Source: a virus. Taken from it: a stretch of DNA of 47,295 nucleotides. Of this stretch, positions 37,310 to 43,170 are shown piece after piece. The stretch's first letter is position 1. Every line of letters starts with the position of its first letter. Position numbers and translations under genes: made by a program. The stretch lies in IMG/VR virus record IMGVR_UViG_3300047548_000468, positions 1 to 47,295 of that record; one strand, 5' to 3'. The notes beneath the pieces are model-generated. The model worked only from the letters and a program-made list of their open reading frames with translations, did no database searches and had not been told where the DNA came from.

Positions 37310-37318
37310 ATTTTACCA
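37310..37318 (-). promoter_or_regulatory. Promoter of the reverse glycosyltransferase operon
   Basis: Reverse-strand TGG-TAAAAT. The leader to TTG 37284 is about 19 nt with GAGGG. The -35 is weak. Confidence 0.5.
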
Positions 37319-37328
37319 TATTGTGTTG

Positions 37329-37334
37329 TATACT
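37329..37334 (+). promoter_or_regulatory. -10 box of the candidate RNA
   Basis: TATACT; six bases later, 37341 is the first base of the 11-bp stem. Confidence 0.5.
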
Positions 37335-37340
37335 ATAAGT

Positions 37341-37433
37341 GTCCCTCACACTATCTTAGGATGGACTAGTTACCCAAATGATAAGACCGTGGCTAACTGC
37401 AGCGGATTTCGGTGTGAGGGACTTCAACTTTTT
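37341..37433 (+). ncRNA. Candidate structured RNA, unrecognised class
   Basis: Arms GTCCCTCACAC (37341-37351) and GTGTGAGGGAC (37412-37422) give a perfect 11-bp closing stem. Inside, TCTTA (37354-37358) pairs with TAAGA (37382-37386). CCG/CGG (37387-37389, 37403-37405) forms a second hairpin. The loops can pair as AGTTA (37368-37372) with TAACT (37394-37398). A TATACT box ends six bases before the first base of the stem and a short T-run (37429-37433) follows it. Size is like a tRNA but no T-arm consensus exists. Confidence 0.55.
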
Positions 37434-37434
37434 G

Positions 37435-37443
37435 TGATATACT
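37435..37443 (+). promoter_or_regulatory. Extended -10 promoter, leaderless gene 37450
   Basis: TGA-TATACT and a six-base spacer put +1 on ATG 37450. Confidence 0.6.
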
Positions 37444-37449
37444 GGTGCT

Positions 37450-38574
37450 ATGCCATATCACGTTGGAGAAAAAGGGTCTTACGGTTGCTCAGGCTACCCA
37501 GCCGTTAAAGACGACGGAACAGTAATGGGTTGCCACGACACAGCTGAAGAAGCTGCTAATCAAATTTATGCAATCAATCAGTCAGAGGGAAACATTGACT
37601 CAAAGTCACGTCACTCTGGGATGGATGATGAAGAAAACGAACGAATGAGGGGTCGTGAAAGAATGTACAAAGATAATCATATCAAAGAGGGCGACTATGT
37701 AATGGGAATGACCACAGAGGGTATGGTCCACGGACGTGTCGAACACATAATGTGGGAAGGTGGAACTCTTGGAGAGCCAGGCACAGAGTATGCCATAGAG
37801 TCTATGCCACCAGAAAACCCAGCAATGTCTGTCAGAGTTTTTGAAGAAGAGGAAGACGGTATGTGGGAGGAGACCGCATACAGTATCGGTATGATGTACC
37901 AAGATGCTACACGACTTGACGAGCTTCAGGGTCACTCTATGAGCCAAGAAGATGAAGAAATGGAAATGATGTTTAAGGCAGAAACTTTTTCTCCAACAAG
38001 CGGTATGAAGGCTGCTGCTCGTCGTGCTCTTAAGTGGAAAGAAGATGGAAAGGCTACAGGTGCAGGTACTCCAGTCGGTTGGGGTAGGGCATCGGATATT
38101 GTAGCAGGACGTTCAATGTCTCTCAGTGTAGTCAGACGTATGTATTCTTTCTTCTCACGTCACGAGGTAGACAAGAAGGGTAAAGACTTCTACAACACTA
38201 GCAATCCAAGCAATGGTCGCATTATGTGGGATGCTTGGGGTGGAGATGCAGGTTTTTCTTGGTCAAGAGGCATTGTTAACCGAATGAAGGACAAGGCACT
38301 CTTTGCTGATTTTGGTAAGGACTACACTAAGTCTGAAAGAATGGTAGTTAAAGCAATCGGTGTTGGCTCTATGGTTAGCTGGAATTCTTCTGGCGGTAGG
38401 GCAACAGGCAAGATTACAAGAATTATTCGTAATGGATCGTACAACGTTCCTGGCACAGAAGTGACTGTCAATGGCACTCCAGACAACCCAGCTGCTGTCA
38501 TTCGTTTGTATCGTGACGGTAAGCCAACAGATACGATTGTTGCACACCGTATGGACACACTCAGAGCATCCTAG
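37450..38574 (+). CDS. Double TUDOR-like (HVA1-type) structural-region protein
   Basis: 374 residues, mosaic. The N-terminus (GCSGYPAVKDDGTVMGCHDT) is a module found in actinophage capsid-region proteins. Two TUDOR-like repeats follow, one near 75-160 (GDYVMGMTTEGMVHGRVEHI) and one near 305-370 (GSMVSWNSSGGRATGKITRI). Between them lies a Lys/Arg-rich helical module (TSGMKAAARRALKWKEDGKA, GRIMWDAWGGDAGFSWSR) also known from phage prohead-protease proteins. A protease active site is not visible. A leaderless start fits TGATATACT ending at 37443. A DNA- or scaffold-binding role is inferred. Confidence 0.65.
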   Translation: MPYHVGEKGSYGCSGYPAVKDDGTVMGCHDTAEEAANQIYAINQSEGNIDSKSRHSGMDDEENERMRGRERMYKDNHIKEGDYVMGMTTEGMVHGRVEHIMWEGGTLGEPGTEYAIESMPPENPAMSVRVFEEEEDGMWEETAYSIGMMYQDATRLDELQGHSMSQEDEEMEMMFKAETFSPTSGMKAAARRALKWKEDGKATGAGTPVGWGRASDIVAGRSMSLSVVRRMYSFFSRHEVDKKGKDFYNTSNPSNGRIMWDAWGGDAGFSWSRGIVNRMKDKALFADFGKDYTKSERMVVKAIGVGSMVSWNSSGGRATGKITRIIRNGSYNVPGTEVTVNGTPDNPAAVIRLYRDGKPTDTIVAHRMDTLRAS

Positions 38575-38605
38575 ACTTGACAATAGTCTGTTGTTACTGT
38601 AAACT
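38573..38605 (+). promoter_or_regulatory. Promoter with palindrome over the -35
   Basis: TTGACA (38577-38582), 17 bp, TAAACT (38600-38605). AGACT (38573-38577) and AGTCT (38585-38589) form an inverted repeat around the -35, a possible operator. Drives the membrane protein, groES and thyX. Confidence 0.7.
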
Positions 38606-38637
38606 ATACATATACAACTAACGCATTAGGAGAGACA

Positions 38638-38814
38638 ATGCATACGGATGAACTACTTGAGGTGATGTTCGGTACTGAACACGTTATTGCAGAAATGTTC
38701 TGGAATACTGTTTGGTTTGGCATTGCTTTTTTATTTGGAAGAATTATTGCATTCCGCAAGGTACACAAGTACATTGACGAGAAGCACGGAGTTACTCACG
38801 AGGAAGGATACTAA
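38638..38814 (+). CDS. Small single-pass membrane protein
   Basis: 58 residues with one transmembrane segment (WNTVWFGIAFLFGRIIAF, about 22-39) and a charged C-terminus (RKVHKYIDEKHG). A TTGACA promoter lies upstream and TTAGGAGAG gives the ribosome site. It is coupled to the GroES gene by TAATG. Function unknown; the pairing suggests that both are needed at the same stage. Confidence 0.6.
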   Translation: MHTDELLEVMFGTEHVIAEMFWNTVWFGIAFLFGRIIAFRKVHKYIDEKHGVTHEEGY

Positions 38815-39104
38815 TGATTCAGCCACTTTATGACAAAATTGTTCTAGATCCTATCAAGGATGAACAGGTTACATCTTCAGGATTTATTATTGCTGGAGAT
38901 AGGGAAAAGCCACAAGAAGCTATTGTAGTTGCAGTGGGGACTGGTGTAACAACATCAAATGGTGTACACGTTGAGATCCCACTTGAGGTAGGCAATAAGG
39001 TTTTGTTTGCTAAGTACAGCGGCACTGAGGTACGACACGACAACAAAGACTATATTGTTATCTCATACAACGACATCTTGGCGGTAATTGATGAACAAGA
39101 TTAA
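38814..39104 (+). CDS. groES: GroES-like co-chaperonin
   Basis: 96 residues with the Cpn10 plan: IQPLYDKIVLDPI, mobile loop (DEQVTSSGFIIAGDREKPQEA), then GVGNK-type and VLFAKYSGTEV, ending DYIVISYNDILAVI. Phage co-chaperonins (T4 gp31 is the known case) adapt host GroEL to fold the phage capsid protein, which is plausible here. No GroEL gene is in the window. It overlaps thyX. Confidence 0.9.
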   Translation: MIQPLYDKIVLDPIKDEQVTSSGFIIAGDREKPQEAIVVAVGTGVTTSNGVHVEIPLEVGNKVLFAKYSGTEVRHDNKDYIVISYNDILAVIDEQD

Positions 39105-39780
39105 TGTACTAGATAAGGGCTATGTACGTCTTGTAGATGTATTAGGAAATGATCTTTCTGTTGTGAATGCAGCACGAGTCTCGTATGATAAAGAGACTGA
39201 AGAGTTTGGTGATCGTGATGAAAAGCTCATCCAGTTTCTCATCCGTGAAGGACACACAAGCCCATTCCGTCACGCTGCCCTGACATTTGAAGTCTATGCC
39301 CCACTTTTTGTTGCACGTCAGTGGTGGAAGTATGCAGTAGCATCTACCCACGTAGATGATCAAAATGGCTGGAATGAGTCGTCACGCCGTTACATTACTG
39401 AGGATGAAGAGTTTTATGTTCCAAGAAACAACGAGTGGCGTAGCAAGCCTGAGAATAGCAAGCAGGGTAGTGGAGAGCCAGTAGACAAAAAGACTGGTGA
39501 CTACTTCTATCACGAACTTTTGCAAACAATTGATGATGGTGTACAGTTTTACCACGAAGCTATGGATGCAGGGATTGCACCAGAACTTGCACGTCTCTTT
39601 CTTCCAGCATATGCTATGTATGTCCGCTGGCGTTGGACGGTATCTCTGCAGGGAGTACTTACTTTCCTTGAACAGCGTATGGAGCACGATGCACAATGGG
39701 AGATACAGCAGTATGCTTTTGTTGTTAAAGATCTAGCACACGGTGCGTTCCCAGAAACCTTTAAGGCATTGCACCAGTAA
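39091..39780 (+). CDS. thyX: Flavin-dependent thymidylate synthase ThyX
   Basis: 229 residues. The fold and order of ThyX are present: GHTSPFRHAALTFEV, APLFVARQW, NESSRRY, ARLFLPAYAMYVRWRWT, LTFLEQRM. It makes dTMP from dUMP using FADH2 and methylene-tetrahydrofolate. The usual RHR of the ThyX motif reads W-K-Y here (near 79-81), with a longer insertion before NESSRRY. ATG 39091 is used; the TTG just before it is weaker. It supplies dTMP together with the dCMP deaminase at 31419. Confidence 0.9.
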   Translation: MNKINVLDKGYVRLVDVLGNDLSVVNAARVSYDKETEEFGDRDEKLIQFLIREGHTSPFRHAALTFEVYAPLFVARQWWKYAVASTHVDDQNGWNESSRRYITEDEEFYVPRNNEWRSKPENSKQGSGEPVDKKTGDYFYHELLQTIDDGVQFYHEAMDAGIAPELARLFLPAYAMYVRWRWTVSLQGVLTFLEQRMEHDAQWEIQQYAFVVKDLAHGAFPETFKALHQ

Positions 39781-39785
39781 GGATT

Positions 39786-39862
39786 GGGGCAGTAGCATAA
39801 CTGGTAAATGCAATACTCTTATAAGGTATCGATAGTGGGTTCAAGTCCCACCTGCCCTACCA
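39786..39862 (+). tRNA. tRNA-Ile(TAT)
   Basis: Cloverleaf with acceptor GGGGCAG/CTGCCCT (one GU), D-stem GCAT/ATGC, anticodon arm ATACT-CTTATAA-GGTAT, T-arm GTGGG-TTCAAGT-CCCAC, discriminator A and encoded CCA (39860-39862). The anticodon TAT reads ATA directly; most bacteria use lysidine-modified CAT instead. Confidence 0.93.
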
Positions 39863-39863
39863 C

Positions 39864-39936
39864 GCCCCTGTAGCTCAGAGGATAGAGCGTCGGACTTCTA
39901 ATCCGTGCGTCGCAGGTTCGAATCCTGTCAGGGGTG
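39864..39936 (+). tRNA. tRNA-Arg(TCT)
   Basis: Acceptor GCCCCTG/CAGGGGT (one GU), D-stem GCTC/GAGC, anticodon arm TCGGA-CTTCTAA-TCCGT, T-arm GCAGG-TTCGAAT-CCTGT, discriminator G. It reads AGA/AGG, abundant in this phage. Its 3' end overlaps the reverse gene at 39928. Confidence 0.95.
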
Positions 39937-40620
39937 CTCATAAGGAGAAGGGTCGGGAAATAAATCCTTCAGTATAAAGTTAAGTAAGAAGTCGAAGTTA
40001 GAATCGTGGCTAGACAAATAATTTAGATCTTCAGCAACGAGGTCATAGAACTTGCCTTTTAGCTCCGTATTACTATATACTTTGACATCATAAGTTTTTG
40101 TTCCACCAACTTTATAGACATTCCCATATGTTGATCTGTGCAATGTTTTTTCGTTTAGCACTGCAAGAAGTTTTTCTTTATTCATAGGCATAGGAATATG
40201 TAGTTCGTAATCAAGTGGATTAGAAACATTGCGTCTAGCTAGATACTTATATGTTTTGTTAAATAATCTTTGGTATCCATAGTTAGTTTGATTAGACTCT
40301 GCATAGAACTTTAGCACCTCTTGCATAGTCCCTGCATAAAAATATTCAACGCTATCAAGCTTTTTAACCGTAAAGAAGTCATCATTCATTAGCACAAAAT
40401 CATCAGATATTTCTGGGGTATTGCAAATAACACTTAATTGCTTCCAAACATTTTGATGCCCAGTGCCAGTCTGTTCAACATAAATATATTTGCCAGTGTA
40501 CCAATCTGGCTTTCCTCCAACTACCCATATGTTACCTTCTGGTAAATTTTTCAGGGTAGATCTAATTGAGTATCTTAACTCTTCATTATCTCCAGGACGA
40601 CATACATAAACGTAATCCAA
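39928..40620 (-). CDS. Stealth-like / glycosyltransferase-type protein
   Basis: 230 residues. RPGDNEELRYSIRSTLKNLP and WVVGGKPDWY at the start and DDFVLMNDDFFTVK in the middle resemble Stealth-family or capsular-sugar phosphotransferase-like proteins. The start is TTG 40620. The C-terminus overlaps the 3' end of tRNA-Arg in the opposite strand. It may work with the four-gene glycosyltransferase cassette at 33728-37284, though it has its own promoter. Confidence 0.6.
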   Translation of the reverse strand: MDYVYVCRPGDNEELRYSIRSTLKNLPEGNIWVVGGKPDWYTGKYIYVEQTGTGHQNVWKQLSVICNTPEISDDFVLMNDDFFTVKKLDSVEYFYAGTMQEVLKFYAESNQTNYGYQRLFNKTYKYLARRNVSNPLDYELHIPMPMNKEKLLAVLNEKTLHRSTYGNVYKVGGTKTYDVKVYSNTELKGKFYDLVAEDLNYLSSHDSNFDFLLNFILKDLFPDPSPYEHP

Positions 40621-40645
40621 TGTTTACATCCAATCTCTTTAGTCT

Positions 40646-40674
40646 ATTATAACATTTGATATAATGGTTGTGAT
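40646..40674 (-). promoter_or_regulatory. Reverse promoter of gene 40620
   Basis: Reverse-strand TGT-TATAAT (40651-40646) with ATCACA as -35 at 17 bp. Predicted leader about 19 nt. Confidence 0.55.
40657..40665 (+). promoter_or_regulatory. Forward promoter of the HNH gene
   Basis: TGA-TATAAT ends at 40665; ATG 40673 is one base after the predicted +1. It lies 8 bp from the reverse -10, so the two promoters overlap. Confidence 0.55.
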
Positions 40675-40933
40675 GTCAATTACAGAACATTTACCAGCCC
40701 TTCAGAGGTATAAAGAAGAGAGCGGCTGTTCTGATTGTGGTCTTAACTACCCACACTTTGTTTTAGAATTTGACCACAGACCAGGCGAACGTAAGTTTGG
40801 AAATGTCTATCGTGTACTTAAGAAGTACGGTGCTGAGAAGGCGTGGGCAGAAGTAAAGAAGTGCGACGTAGTATGTTCAAATTGCCACAAGCTTAGAACA
40901 TATGAGAGAGAGCAGCAGCTACTAGCCTCTTAA
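40673..40933 (+). CDS. HNH-type endonuclease, small
   Basis: 86 residues. GCSDCG gives a zinc pair (C19, C22), VLEFDHRPGER the first histidine segment, and VCSNCHKLRT the second pair with the HNH-type histidine. Actinophage proteins of this kind are small HNH nucleases. The ATG at 40673 is one base after the predicted +1; two earlier in-frame starts lie inside the -10 or spacer. Converges with the reverse gene at 40922. Confidence 0.75.
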   Translation: MSITEHLPALQRYKEESGCSDCGLNYPHFVLEFDHRPGERKFGNVYRVLKKYGAEKAWAEVKKCDVVCSNCHKLRTYEREQQLLAS

Positions 40934-41122
40934 GATACGGCTTAAAGCCCAGTCAAGAACTGCTACAGCAACGTGATCTCCACGCGAGTCCTTTTCCTGA
41001 ATCAGCTGTCTTATTTCTGTAAGGAACCTAGTACGTTCTTCCATTACTCCAGCCTCATAAAGTTCAATAAGATGATTTTCAATAATTGTTATATGAGTTT
41101 TTCCATCTCTGCCAATATTCAT
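40922..41122 (-). CDS. Small hypothetical protein with leaderless promoter
   Basis: 66 residues, mainly helical (IIENHLIELYEAGVMEERTR). On the reverse strand TGTATACT is followed by six bases and the ATG, so the start codon is at the predicted +1. Its 3' end overlaps the HNH gene by 12 bases, tail to tail. No function recognised. Confidence 0.6.
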   Translation of the reverse strand: MNIGRDGKTHITIIENHLIELYEAGVMEERTRFLTEIRQLIQEKDSRGDHVAVAVLDWALSRILRG

Positions 41123-41128
41123 ATACTA

Positions 41129-41134
41129 AGTATA
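41129..41134 (-). promoter_or_regulatory. Reverse -10 of leaderless gene 41122
   Basis: Reverse-strand TATACT, then six bases, then the ATG. Confidence 0.55.
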
Positions 41135-41143
41135 CAGTACTTC

Positions 41144-41152
41144 TGGTATAAT
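41144..41152 (+). promoter_or_regulatory. Extended -10, leaderless gene 41159
   Basis: TGG-TATAAT and six bases precede ATG 41159. Confidence 0.6.
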
Positions 41153-41158
41153 TAAAGT

Positions 41159-41278
41159 ATGCAGTTTGAATATCCAATTTATCCAGATCGTACCTATCGC
41201 ATCGATGTTGATGGCGAAAAGTACTACATTACAGGTGAAAATCTTATTGCCCTTGTACTTGACAAATTGAGCGAGTAG
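41159..41278 (+). CDS. Very small hypothetical protein, leaderless
   Basis: 39 residues (QFEYPIYPDRTYRIDVDGEKY...). TGGTATAAT ends at 41152 and the ATG at 41159 is exactly at +1. Its 3' end contains the -35 (TTGACA) and part of the -10 spacer of the next promoter. Back-to-back with the reverse gene at 41122. Confidence 0.6.
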   Translation: MQFEYPIYPDRTYRIDVDGEKYYITGENLIALVLDKLSE

Positions 41279-41287
41279 TGGGATAAT
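41259..41287 (+). promoter_or_regulatory. Promoter of leaderless gene 41294
   Basis: TTGACA, 17 bp, GATAAT; six bases later comes ATG 41294. Embedded in the end of the preceding gene. Confidence 0.75.
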
Positions 41288-41293
41288 AGGGGT

Positions 41294-41536
41294 ATGAGAA
41301 AAATATTTATACCTACACCCCGTAATCTCAGGCGTAGAGACGAACTAATGCGTAAGCTTGGTGCTCGTGATATGAAAGAGCGTCTTGTCGATTTTGTAGA
41401 GAACCGAATGGAAAACGGAATCATTGAGATTGAAGATGCGTATAAGCAGGGGCATCCAAAGACAGGAGACTATCTTAGTGGTGCTGTTGCTGCCTGTAAT
41501 GCAATTATCAGAACAATTAGGAGCAATCAATTCTAA
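41294..41536 (+). CDS. Hypothetical basic protein, leaderless
   Basis: 80 residues with a basic N-terminus (TPRNLRRRDELMRKLGAR) and an amphipathic helix. The promoter TTGACA, 17 bp, GATAAT is embedded in the end of the preceding gene and puts +1 on the ATG at 41294. Shares TAATG with the next gene. Family not recognised. Confidence 0.6.
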   Translation: MRKIFIPTPRNLRRRDELMRKLGARDMKERLVDFVENRMENGIIEIEDAYKQGHPKTGDYLSGAVAACNAIIRTIRSNQF

Positions 41537-41745
41537 TGACAAAATATGTAAATCTAGAGCTAAAAGGTTTGGAAAAGGATCAAGAAATGATTATCAATGC
41601 AGTAATTAATGAGGGAAAAATGCGACGTAACGATGAAGTGCTAGAAAAGATTGAACGTAAGATTACTGAAGCATATGCTAAGGATGATCGTGATTTGGTT
41701 CAATTTCTTGAAGAACTAATCAGGGATCTTGAACTTGATATGTAA
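41536..41745 (+). CDS. Hypothetical charged helical protein
   Basis: 69 residues, almost wholly charged helix (VLEKIERKITEAYAKDDRDL). Coupled to its upstream neighbour by TAATG. Its last 11 bases overlap a 26-codon zinc-type reading frame. No function recognised. Confidence 0.55.
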   Translation: MTKYVNLELKGLEKDQEMIINAVINEGKMRRNDEVLEKIERKITEAYAKDDRDLVQFLEELIRDLELDM

Positions 41746-41815
41746 AAAACACCGTACTCCCTACCGTGGGGGGTATTGCAGAATCTGTTATGACGAAAGG
41801 CAGAAGCGTGGCTAA
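41735..41815 (+). CDS. 26-residue C-x2-H / C-x2-C micro-protein
   Basis: A short frame starting at TTG 41735 with AGGGA eight bases upstream. It reads ICKKHRTPYRGG, then YCRICYDERQKRG. The C-x2-H...C-x2-C pattern (C3, H6, C15, C18) and basic ends are those of a minimal zinc knuckle. It overlaps the genes on both sides, as in tightly packed phage operons. It is shorter than usual annotation limits. Confidence 0.5.
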   Translation: MICKKHRTPYRGGYCRICYDERQKRG

Positions 41816-41918
41816 GACAATTGTACATTTCGGATCTCCAGAAGGGACGACATATGGAGACAAAGATACTTCAAAGATTGTTATTGTCGATGGGAGCAAT
41901 CGTGCCAACCCAAGTTGA
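41808..41918 (+). CDS. 36-residue hypothetical protein
   Basis: GTG 41808 lies seven bases after AAAGG (41796-41800). The protein begins AKTIVHFGSPEGTTYGDKDT and ends SNRANPS, with a beta-hairpin-like sequence. It overlaps the preceding micro-gene by eight bases and ends two bases before the next ATG. The alternative frame starting at ATG 41854 would overlap most of it. Confidence 0.5.
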   Translation: MAKTIVHFGSPEGTTYGDKDTSKIVIVDGSNRANPS

Positions 41919-41919
41919 A

Positions 41920-42147
41920 ATGCGTGTTAACGGAAGTATTATTCAAACACTTCACGTTGGTCGAATCGAAGGTACTGAGGATAAGCATTCAATCAATACC
42001 TACGTTGCAGTAATCCGTCGTCCAGGAGAGCAACCAGACTGGTATGCAGACGATGCCGTAGAGTTTCAGCACCAGTATGGCAATGGCATCGTAGAATTAA
42101 CTCGTAGAGCACTAAATGCAATTAAGGAGAATAATGAACTTGGATAA
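41920..42147 (+). CDS. Hypothetical protein
   Basis: 75 residues from ATG 41920 (RVNGSIIQTLHVGRIEGTED...). This start follows the stop of the 36-codon gene by one base and probably relies on reinitiation. A longer reading from ATG 41854 (with AAGGGA upstream) is possible but gives a poor N-terminus (ETKILQRLLLSMGAIVP). Stop overlaps the next gene's ribosome site. Family unknown. Confidence 0.5.
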   Translation: MRVNGSIIQTLHVGRIEGTEDKHSINTYVAVIRRPGEQPDWYADDAVEFQHQYGNGIVELTRRALNAIKENNELG

Positions 42148-42466
42148 GTTTGAGGCAGATGCTTCAAAAATATATAACGAAGCACTGGCAGTCCTAGTCA
42201 AGAAGCAAATGGACTATGGACCAAAGAACATTGCAGATGCTCCAGGAGGACCACTCAATGGTCTTCGTGTGCGTATGCACGACAAGATGTCTCGCATCAA
42301 TCATCTGATCGACAATGGAGCAGACCCAGAGAACGAGGCACTGATTGATTCGTTTCTCGATATGATGAACTATGCCGCTATTGGACAAATGGTTCTACTT
42401 GGTAAGTGGTCTGGAACTAAAGAAGGTGGCTCTAAGTCTTCTCACTGCAAGTGTGGCAAGAAGTGA
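42134..42466 (+). CDS. DUF1599-like (nucleotide-modification-associated) protein
   Basis: 110 residues. KKQMDYGPKNIA, GLRVRMHDKMSRINHLI and NEALIDSFLDMMNYAAIG match the DUF1599 / 'nucleotide modification associated domain 1' pattern, as I recall it, which is often found near phage base-modification genes. The Asp and acidic residues in SFLDMMNY would form a MazG-like helical site. The C-terminus adds a CKCGKK tail. AAGGAGAA precedes ATG 42134. Exact reaction unknown. Confidence 0.7.
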   Translation: MNLDKFEADASKIYNEALAVLVKKQMDYGPKNIADAPGGPLNGLRVRMHDKMSRINHLIDNGADPENEALIDSFLDMMNYAAIGQMVLLGKWSGTKEGGSKSSHCKCGKK

Positions 42467-42591
42467 CAGAGATAGAGCATACAGAAACAAAACAAATAGT
42501 CTTGGTAGACATTATTGCATATAACGGAATCTGGTTAATGGCAAGCGATGGCTACCAATACGATATGAGACATTGGAGACGAATTGACTGA
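42463..42591 (+). CDS. 42-residue hypothetical protein
   Basis: Begins at GTG 42463, overlapping the previous stop (GTGA). It reads TEIEHTETKQIVLVDIIAYN, then WLMASDGYQYDMRHWRRID: two beta strands and a short basic end. No function recognised. Confidence 0.5.
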   Translation: MTEIEHTETKQIVLVDIIAYNGIWLMASDGYQYDMRHWRRID

Positions 42592-42766
42592 TAGAAAAAC
42601 ACGCAGGGATAACAAGAAGATTCTTGATACAGTACGACGTAAAGCAAAGCAGGATATGGCAGATTGGATTGTTGAAATCAATCGTATGCCTACTGAAGCT
42701 GAGATTCTTGCTTTTCAGGCAGGGTATGTCTCAGGAATAAACAGAGGAGCAAACAATGCAGAATAA
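42584..42766 (+). CDS. Hypothetical small basic protein
   Basis: 60 residues starting at TTG 42584, with GGAGA upstream. The N-terminal 28 residues are strongly basic (TDRKTRRDNKKILDTVRRKAK), suggesting nucleic-acid contact, and the rest is helical. Overlaps both neighbours. Confidence 0.5.
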   Translation: MTDRKTRRDNKKILDTVRRKAKQDMADWIVEINRMPTEAEILAFQAGYVSGINRGANNAE

Positions 42767-43040
42767 GATAGAGATTAAGTACGTAGGAGATAGCGATAGC
42801 TGGGAAATGACAGTTTGGACTGACATTGTTGGTAAGCAGGTTGTTCAGCTTTCTACAGATCAGGCTATGGTGGTTGCACTTGCAATTGGAATTGCTAAAC
42901 AAGTTGGAAAAGAAGAAGGGTACGACAAGGCAAAAGAAAAGTACGTTGCTATCAAAAAACTATCCAACTATGATATGCCTTGGCAAGATGCAGAATATCC
43001 TATGACTTGGAATATGAAACTAAATGATCCAAACGCATAA
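42756..43040 (+). CDS. Hypothetical protein
   Basis: 94 residues with two likely beta strands (IEIKYVGDSDSWEMTVW) followed by a helix (DQAMVVALAIGIAKQVG) and a charged C-terminus. No family recognised. Its 3' end overlaps the next small gene by 17 bases. Confidence 0.5.
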   Translation: MQNKIEIKYVGDSDSWEMTVWTDIVGKQVVQLSTDQAMVVALAIGIAKQVGKEEGYDKAKEKYVAIKKLSNYDMPWQDAEYPMTWNMKLNDPNA

Positions 43041-43167
43041 CTACCTTGAGTGTGTATGCGGTACAGTTTGTACAAATATGATTAAGCCAGAACAAATTGA
43101 AGATTTCTGGGAGGCACACGAAGAATGTTATACACTTGACAAGAAAGACCCCAAGATGTATAATTGA
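43024..43167 (+). CDS. 47-residue zinc-type micro-protein
   Basis: ATG 43024 inside the preceding gene. The sequence has C10, C12, C16 and H32-x2-C35 (ECVCGTVC, AHEEC), a possible zinc site. Its 3' end carries the TTGACA and TATAAT of the promoter for the next gene. Start and translation are supported by the frame and its size only. Confidence 0.45.
   Translation: MIQTHNYLECVCGTVCTNMIKPEQIEDFWEAHEECYTLDKKDPKMYN
43136..43164 (+). promoter_or_regulatory. Consensus promoter of leaderless HNH gene
   Basis: TTGACA, 17 bp, TATAAT; six bases later comes ATG 43171. Confidence 0.85.
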
Positions 43168-43170
43168 TGT

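Noticed and set aside
37341-37422. Reading the structured RNA as a tRNA or as a hammerhead ribozyme
   Set aside because: No GTTC-type T-loop, no anticodon arm of 5 bp, and no CUGAUGA/GAAA core.
41821-41919. A longer N-terminus for the 41920 gene from TTG 41821 or ATG 41854
   Set aside because: The sequence gained is poor and overlaps a more protein-like frame with a good ribosome site. Kept only as an alternative.
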